NCBI GenBank assembly: GCA_945866505.1
Contig: CAMBHH010000138.1
Location: 1-9,068, forward strand
Length of the DNA: 9,068 nucleotides
DNA from: Flavobacterium psychrophilum
Lineage (GTDB): Bacteria; Bacteroidota; Bacteroidia; Flavobacteriales; Flavobacteriaceae
Reading direction: 5' to 3'
Shown here in pieces: positions 1 to 6,386 of this stretch (the first letter of the stretch is position 1; every line of letters starts with the position of its first letter). Position numbers and translations under genes: made by a program. The notes below the pieces were generated by a model. The model ran no database searches. It was not told where the DNA came from and was given only the letters and a program-made list of their open reading frames with translations.

Positions 1-1884
1 AAAGAGCAAGCTTCTGAAAAAGTTTCCAAAGAAATTATTGCAGAAAATAAAGAAACTCAAGAAGAAACACTTCCTGAAATTCCTATTATTATAAAGGATA
101 CCTATAGAACGCATAAAATTTCACAATTATCCGAAGAAAACATCCAGCACGAAGTGATTTTGTCTGGTTGGGTTGCCAGTGTTCGTGACCACGGAGAATT
201 GATGTTTATCGATTTGCGTGATTCAAGTTACGAGATTTTTCAAGTGCGAATCAGTAGAGAATCATTTCCTAATATTGATGAATTGGTGAAATTAAAACCA
301 GAATCGGTGATTTCTGTGACTGGTAAGGTTGTTGGTCGAAATGAAGATGATTATAATGCAGGTTTACGTACAGGTAAAATTGAATTGGAAACTTCAGTAT
401 TAGAGATTTTAAACTTATCGAAGACGTTGCCTTTTGAAATCAAGAGAGCGGCAAAAACAAATGAAGCAATTCGTTTTCAATACAAGTTCTTAGATCATAG
501 AAATGAAGAGGTTAGAAGAGCCATCGTAAACCGTCATAAAGTAATTAAATTATTGCGTGACATTCTAGATGAAGAAGAATTTTTAGAAATTGAAACTCCA
601 ATTTTAAGTGCAGGAACCGATGAAGGAGCACGAGAATTTATTGTTCCTACACGTAAACAAGCAGGTTTCTTTTATACACTACCACAAGCGCCGCAACAGT
701 TCAAACAGATGTTGATGGTGAGTGGTTATGAAAAGTATTTCCAAATTGCGCGCTGTTTTAGAGACGAAGATTCTCGTGGAGATCGTCAACCAGAATTTAC
801 GCAATTGGATATGGAAATGGCTTATGGAAGTATGCAACAAATCATCGATTTAAACACAAAAATGTTTAATGAAGTAGTGAAGAAAATATATGGCAACAAG
901 TGGATTTTGCGTCCTTTTGAAGTGATTACCTATAAAGATGCGATGGATTTTTATGGTTGCGACAGACCTGATTTGCGTTACGGATTGAAAATGCAGGACA
1001 TCACTGATATTGTAAAAGAGACCACTTTTCAGGTATTTTCTAAACCAATTGAAGACGGTGGAATCGTAAAATGTATCAAGGTTTCAGCCAAAGAGCAAGG
1101 AAACAAGCGTATGTCCAAAGGTCAGATCGAAAACCTTACCGCTATTGCACAACAGCACGGCTTAGGAGGATTGGCTTATATTATTGTAAATGAAGACGAA
1201 TTGCAGTCGCCGATTATTAAATTTTTGGGCGAAGATATTGCGGCAGGAATTATAAAAGCCACCAATGCAGAAGTTGGGGATATTGTATTCTTTTCAGCGG
1301 CAGATTACGCCACCGCTAACAAAGCTTTGGATGCTGTTCGTCAAGAAATGGGTAAAATACTGCACTTAATTAATCCGAAGGAATTATGCCCTGCTTGGGT
1401 AGTTGATTTCCCGATGTTCGAAAGAACAGATGAAGGCAGATGGACATTTACGCACAATCCGTTCTCAATGCCTGCGATTTACGATTTGCAAAAGCATATG
1501 AAAGGTGATGATGATGAAATTGGAACTATCATCGCGCAACAATACGACATCATCTTAAATGGTTACGAAATTGGAGGTGGATCGGTCCGAGCTCATAAAT
1601 CAGAGATTTTGGAAGCGACTTATAGAAATATGGGTTACAATAAAGAAGAAATGATAAAAAGTGTGGGAACGATGTACAAAGCATTTCAATACGGCGCGCC
1701 GCCACACGGAGGAATTGCTTGGGGAATCGACCGATTGATGATGATTTTAGAGAAAAAAGCCTCTATTCGAGAAGTAATGGCGTTCCCAAAAACAGGAACC
1801 AGCGAAGATTTATTATTTGGCGCACCCTCTCTTTTATCGGATAAAAAGGTAGAAGAAATGAATGTTCGAATAATTAAAAAATAG
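1..1884 (+). CDS. aspS: Aspartyl-tRNA synthetase, 5'-truncated by the window edge
   Basis: Class IIb synthetase that activates aspartate with ATP and charges tRNA(Asp) in the cytoplasm. The frame is open from base 1 (627 codons visible) with no ATG before 154, so the true start lies upstream. The GTG at 154 is not the start, because the usual family N-terminus (TYRTH) already begins near base 100. Domains in order: a charged Lys/Glu-rich extension (codons 1-33), the anticodon-binding OB fold (about 34-140, with GWV and RDHG), catalytic motif 1 (FLEIETP, about 194-200), motif 2 (CFRDEDSRGDRQPEF, about 252-266), the bacterial GAD insertion (about 330-460), and motif 3 (GIAWGIDRL, about 571-579). 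NGYEIGGGSVR and YGAPPHGG are intact. From the normal start the core is about 594 residues, the usual bacterial length. TFTHNPFSMP, DEDSRGDRQPEF and GGIAWGIDRL recall Patescibacteria-type AspRS rather than the common Bacteroidota enzyme (from memory). The product is near certain; the lineage is an inference. A terminator follows within 30 bases. Confidence 0.96.
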   Translation, partial: KEQASEKVSKEIIAENKETQEETLPEIPIIIKDTYRTHKISQLSEENIQHEVILSGWVASVRDHGELMFIDLRDSSYEIFQVRISRESFPNIDELVKLKPESVISVTGKVVGRNEDDYNAGLRTGKIELETSVLEILNLSKTLPFEIKRAAKTNEAIRFQYKFLDHRNEEVRRAIVNRHKVIKLLRDILDEEEFLEIETPILSAGTDEGAREFIVPTRKQAGFFYTLPQAPQQFKQMLMVSGYEKYFQIARCFRDEDSRGDRQPEFTQLDMEMAYGSMQQIIDLNTKMFNEVVKKIYGNKWILRPFEVITYKDAMDFYGCDRPDLRYGLKMQDITDIVKETTFQVFSKPIEDGGIVKCIKVSAKEQGNKRMSKGQIENLTAIAQQHGLGGLAYIIVNEDELQSPIIKFLGEDIAAGIIKATNAEVGDIVFFSAADYATANKALDAVRQEMGKILHLINPKELCPAWVVDFPMFERTDEGRWTFTHNPFSMPAIYDLQKHMKGDDDEIGTIIAQQYDIILNGYEIGGGSVRAHKSEILEATYRNMGYNKEEMIKSVGTMYKAFQYGAPPHGGIAWGIDRLMMILEKKASIREVMAFPKTGTSEDLLFGAPSLLSDKKVEEMNVRIIKK

Positions 1885-1907
1885 ATTTAATTAGTAAAGT
1901 TTGTATT

Positions 1908-1949
1908 TTAAAAAGGTTTGTGTAATTGCACAAACCTTTTTAATTTTTT
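1908..1949 (+). terminator. Rho-independent terminator after aspS
   Basis: A perfect 12-bp inverted repeat, AAAAGGTTTGTG (1911-1922) with CACAAACCTTTT (1929-1940), closes a 6-base loop and is followed by a T-rich run to 1949. Outer A-T pairs extend the stem to about 15 bp. The A-run on the left mirrors the T-run on the right, so it could also work on the opposite strand, but no minus-strand gene is nearby to need it. It separates aspS from the epimerase gene. Confidence 0.85.
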
Positions 1950-2051
1950 ATCAATTGGTGTTTTTTGGCATTAAAAATTTCAATTATAATTACTATTTTT
2001 ATTTTGGTAAAGTGAATGTTTTTAAAACATCAATACTTTTAATACATTTTT

Positions 2052-3074
2052 ATGGGACTACATTTTTCTTTTCAATTTTATGAGTTGCCATTACAGCATC
2101 CTTTTCAGATTTCTAGGTACACTGTCACCGTACAAAAAACGGCAATAGTGTGTATTTCTGATGGAAATGATTTTGGATACGGAGAAGCAACTGTGAATCC
2201 CTACTACCATAGCACTCAAGACCGATTAACAGAAAGTTTCATCAAAATACAATCAATAGTCGAATCTGCTTCTGGACTTCATCCTGAGGAATTTTGGAAT
2301 ACCATTGAACCAATTCTCAAAAACGATTATTTTGCACTATGTGCAGTTGATATAGCCTATTGGGATTTATATGCCAGAAAAAGCAATAAAACAGCACGAA
2401 GTTATTGGTCGAGGGAACACGCACCAACTCCATTAACATCGTATACCATTGGCATTGATTCCATCGAAAAGATGCAACAAAAAATCATTGAAAAACCTTG
2501 GCCTATTTATAAGATTAAATTAGGAACTACCAATGATATTGAAATAGTGGAAAGCTTACGCAAAATAACGGATTCCGTTTTCAGAATTGATGCAAATTGC
2601 GCTTGGAACGCTAGACAAACTATAGAAAACTCTAAAATTTTAAAAGATTTGAATGTTGAATTCATTGAGCAACCTTTAAAAGCCGAAGATATTCTAGGTA
2701 TGAAAAAAGTCAAAGAACAATCCGTTTTGCCTATAATTGCCGACGAGAGTTGCCAACGCGAAGAAGATGTTTTGAAGTGTAGTGAATTATTTCATGGAGT
2801 TAACATTAAATTAATGAAATGTGGCGGAATAACACCCGCATTACGGATGATTCAAATCGCAAAAGAAAACAGCCTTTTGCTGATGGCAGGCTGCATGACC
2901 GAATCAACTGTTGGGATTTCAGGATTAATTCAAATAGCATCTCTTTTAGACTATTTAGATGCCGATGGAGCCTTGCTTTTAAGCCAAGATATTGCAAGCG
3001 GTGCCTCGTTTAATTTTGGAAAAATTATTTACCCCAATGCTTTTGGAACAGGAGTGAAATTATACACAAAATAA
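2052..3074 (+). CDS. Dipeptide epimerase, enolase superfamily (L-Ala-D/L-Glu epimerase-like)
   Basis: A 340-residue enzyme of the muconate-lactonizing subgroup, predicted to epimerize the C-terminal residue of a dipeptide; in this family that is often L-Ala-D-Glu from murein turnover. Residues 1-120 form the capping domain, and the rest is a (beta/alpha)7-beta barrel. Visible catalytic features are the KxK motif at K154/K156, metal ligands D180 (RIDAN), E206 (EQP) and D231 (ADES), the second base K253 (NIKLMKCGG), and the DxD motif D303/D305 that in dipeptide epimerases holds the peptide amino group. The DxD and the LMKCGG context favour a dipeptide epimerase over mandelate or o-succinylbenzoate enzymes. 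The ATG at 2052 fits the usual N-terminus (short strand, then LPLQHPF). There is no signal peptide, so it is cytoplasmic. Bacteroidota members also include enzymes acting on other dipeptides such as D-Ala-D-Ala, so the substrate is uncertain. There is no Shine-Dalgarno sequence and no clear promoter; a terminator cuts it off from aspS. Confidence 0.88.
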   Translation: MGLHFSFQFYELPLQHPFQISRYTVTVQKTAIVCISDGNDFGYGEATVNPYYHSTQDRLTESFIKIQSIVESASGLHPEEFWNTIEPILKNDYFALCAVDIAYWDLYARKSNKTARSYWSREHAPTPLTSYTIGIDSIEKMQQKIIEKPWPIYKIKLGTTNDIEIVESLRKITDSVFRIDANCAWNARQTIENSKILKDLNVEFIEQPLKAEDILGMKKVKEQSVLPIIADESCQREEDVLKCSELFHGVNIKLMKCGGITPALRMIQIAKENSLLLMAGCMTESTVGISGLIQIASLLDYLDADGALLLSQDIASGASFNFGKIIYPNAFGTGVKLYTK

Positions 3075-3117
3075 ACCCAAAATGTTAATAACTTCAATGG
3101 TAAAAGAGGCATTTATA

Positions 3118-3134
3118 AGGGAATATCAATCCCT
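3118..3134. other. Small inverted repeat in the gyrB upstream region
   Basis: AGGGA (3118-3122) and TCCCT (3130-3134) can form a 5-bp stem with a 7-base loop. It lies 44 bases after the epimerase stop and immediately before the gyrB -7 element, where a -33 box would be expected. It could be an operator or a weak terminator; the T-run after it is broken. Chance is also possible for a repeat this short. Confidence 0.3.
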
Positions 3135-3140
3135 ATTTCA

Positions 3141-3148
3141 TATATTTG
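3141..3148 (+). promoter_or_regulatory. Bacteroidota-type -7 promoter element for gyrB
   Basis: TATATTTG is a perfect match to the Bacteroidota primary-sigma -7 consensus TAnnTTTG. It lies 38 bases before the gyrB ATG, giving an inferred leader of about 30 bases. No TTG -33 element is present at 17-23 bases upstream, so the promoter is half-canonical. The bases around it (ATATATTTGC) are the same as at the secDF promoter, which supports its being real. Confidence 0.6.
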
Positions 3149-3180
3149 CGTGTTATAAAAAAAATACATTTTTAGAATAA

Positions 3181-5130
<1,950 letters not shown>

Positions 5131-5135
5131 ATAGT

Positions 5136-5213
5136 GTTTATTGTTTATGGTTTTAGTTAGCAGCCATAAACGACAAATCTTAAAATATAAACAACAAACT
5201 ATAAACCACAAAC
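5136..5213. repeat. Inverted heptad-repeat array in the gyrB-mdh spacer
   Basis: Ten 7-base units fill most of this spacer. Three units of the form GTTTATN lie in one orientation (GTTTATT 5136, GTTTATG 5143, GTTTTAG 5150). After the 8-base centre TTAGCAGC (5157-5164) come seven contiguous units in the opposite orientation, consensus NAYAAAC: CATAAAC 5165, GACAAAT 5172, CTTAAAA 5179, TATAAAC 5186, AACAAAC 5193, TATAAAC 5200, CACAAAC 5207. GTTTATGG (5143-5150) can pair with CCATAAAC (5164-5171) as an 8-bp hairpin with a 13-base loop. No T-run follows it, so it is not a standard terminator. The array ends 12 bases before the mdh start, so it would form the gyrB 3' UTR, the mdh 5' UTR, or both. 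Its function is unknown. Confidence 0.8.
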
Positions 5214-5225
5214 AAACATATAAAA

Positions 5226-6161
5226 ATGAAAGTTACAGTAGTAGGAGCAGGAAATGTAGGAGCATCTTGCGCAGATTCAATTTCGTATAGAGGAATTGCT
5301 AGTGAAGTAGTATTATTAGACATTAGAGAAGGTTTTGCCGAAGGTAAAGCTATGGATTTAATGCAATGTGCTACAAATACAGGTTTTAATACCGTAATAA
5401 CAGGTGTTACTAACGATTATTCAAAAACAGCCAATAGCGATGTCGTAGTAATTACATCAGGAATTCCAAGAAAACCAGGAATGACTCGTGAAGAATTGAT
5501 TGGCATCAACGCAGGAATCGTAAAATCGGTTGCTGATAATGTCTTGACACATTCGCCAAACGCGATCATTGTTGTGGTTTCAAACCCAATGGATACAATG
5601 ACTTACTTAACATTGAAAGCTACAGGTTTACCAAAAAATAGAGTAATTGGAATGGGTGGAGCATTGGATAGTTCACGTTTTAGATATTATTTATCAAAAG
5701 CTTTGGACAAACCATCAAATGATGTTTCGGCTATGGTTATTGGTGGTCACGGTGATACAACTATGATTCCGTTGACAAGATTGGCTTCATATAATGGTAT
5801 TCCGGTTTCTGAATTTTTATCAGAAGAAGAATTAGCTAAAGTGGCTGCTGCAACTATGGTTGGTGGAGCTACATTAACAGGTTTATTAGGAACTTCAGCT
5901 TGGTATGCTCCAGGTGCCTCTGTAGCCTATTTGGTTGACAGTATTTTGAATGACCAAAAGAAAATGATTGCTTGTTCAGTAATGTTGGATGGTGAATACG
6001 GACAAAATGATATTTGTATTGGTGTTCCTTGTATTATTGGTAAAAACGGAATCGAACAAATTCTTGATATCAAATTGAGCGACACTGAAAAAGCGGCATT
6101 CGCCAAAAGTGCTGATGCTGTCAGAAATATGAATGGCGACCTAAATTCTATATTAGGATAA
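5226..6161 (+). CDS. mdh: Malate dehydrogenase, LDH-like type
   Basis: NAD-dependent enzyme interconverting malate and oxaloacetate in the TCA cycle; cytoplasmic, 311 residues, complete. The Rossmann fold opens with GAGNVG (7-12), and D32 at the end of the second strand predicts NAD over NADP. Substrate residues are visible: R82 and R88 in GIPRKPGMTR, N120 in VVSNPMD, R151 in LDSSRFR, and the catalytic pair D148 with H175 (GGHGD). Arg at position 82, the equivalent of LDH residue 102 (Gln in lactate dehydrogenases), marks malate specificity. Length and motifs fit the tetrameric LDH-like MDH group rather than the E. coli-type dimeric enzyme. The start at 5226 has an A-rich leader and no Shine-Dalgarno sequence. 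No TAnnTTTG element is seen in the 95-base spacer, so transcription may come through from gyrB or from a promoter I cannot recognise. A strong terminator lies 20 bases after the stop. Confidence 0.96.
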   Translation: MKVTVVGAGNVGASCADSISYRGIASEVVLLDIREGFAEGKAMDLMQCATNTGFNTVITGVTNDYSKTANSDVVVITSGIPRKPGMTREELIGINAGIVKSVADNVLTHSPNAIIVVVSNPMDTMTYLTLKATGLPKNRVIGMGGALDSSRFRYYLSKALDKPSNDVSAMVIGGHGDTTMIPLTRLASYNGIPVSEFLSEEELAKVAAATMVGGATLTGLLGTSAWYAPGASVAYLVDSILNDQKKMIACSVMLDGEYGQNDICIGVPCIIGKNGIEQILDIKLSDTEKAAFAKSADAVRNMNGDLNSILG

Positions 6162-6181
6162 GAATATTTGGGTAAAAAATG

Positions 6182-6211
6182 AAAAGACTGCACTTTTGCA
6201 GTCTTTTTTTT
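6182..6211 (+). terminator. Rho-independent terminator after mdh
   Basis: A perfect 11-bp stem, AAAAGACTGCA (6182-6192) with TGCAGTCTTTT (6197-6207), has a CTTT loop, and eight T residues run from 6204 to 6211. It ends the mdh transcript and separates it from secDF, which has its own promoter. Confidence 0.92.
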
Positions 6212-6231
6212 GATATTAATCAATAAATATA

Positions 6232-6262
6232 TTGGTTAATCTTAACGTTAATTATATATTTG
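6232..6262 (+). promoter_or_regulatory. Bacteroidota-type promoter for secDF, with a palindrome in the spacer
   Basis: A -33 TTG (6232-6234) and a perfect -7 TATATTTG (6255-6262) are 20 bases apart, within the known TTG-N(17-23)-TAnnTTTG spacing. Transcription should start near 6269, giving a leader of about 115-120 bases before the secDF ATG. The spacer contains TTAACGTTAA (6242-6251), a perfect 10-base palindrome that could be an operator. This is the best-matched promoter in the window. Confidence 0.75.
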
Positions 6263-6268
6263 CTCGGT

Positions 6269-6386
6269 CAAAAAAATATGATGTAATTCCGAATGTTTTA
6301 TTTTATAATAAAAATAGAGCTTAGGTCTTGTTTCATAAGGCTTGATGACAAAAATATATACAATAAATAATTAATTTTTAGTAATA
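6269..6386 (+). promoter_or_regulatory. secDF: Probable 5' leader of secDF with small ORFs
   Basis: This is the inferred untranslated leader between the promoter and the secDF start. It contains ATG ATG TAA at 6278-6286 and a 25-codon ORF at 6293-6370, beginning MFYFIIKIELR, that ends 16 bases before the secDF ATG. I see no strong hairpin or riboswitch. Small ORFs arise easily in such AT-rich DNA, so translation of either is unproven. The start site is inferred from the -7 element only. Confidence 0.35.

Noticed and set aside
154..156. GTG at 154 as the start of aspS
   Set aside because: The same frame is open to base 1 and the conserved N-terminus of the OB-fold domain (TYRTH through HEV) lies upstream of this GTG, so starting here would delete part of the fold.
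1965..2041. Promoter for the epimerase gene (TTG at 1965, TACTTTTA at 2034 and similar)
   Set aside because: Candidate boxes are imperfect and wrongly spaced: 27 bases apart for the best TTG at 2004, and the -7-like box is only 10 bases from the ATG. A promoter must exist but I cannot place it.
1901..2083. 60-codon ORF on the + strand
   Set aside because: It runs through the aspS terminator hairpin and overlaps the epimerase start. It is Phe/Tyr-rich as expected of random AT-rich DNA and has no family resemblance.
5136..5213. Heptad array as a CRISPR array or origin with DnaA boxes
   Set aside because: The units are 7 bases with no unique spacers, and there is no TTATCCACA-like DnaA box, so neither fits.
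5927..6223. 98-codon minus-strand ORF overlapping the mdh 3' end and terminator
   Set aside because: It is antisense to conserved mdh codons and includes the terminator; there is no promoter or family match.
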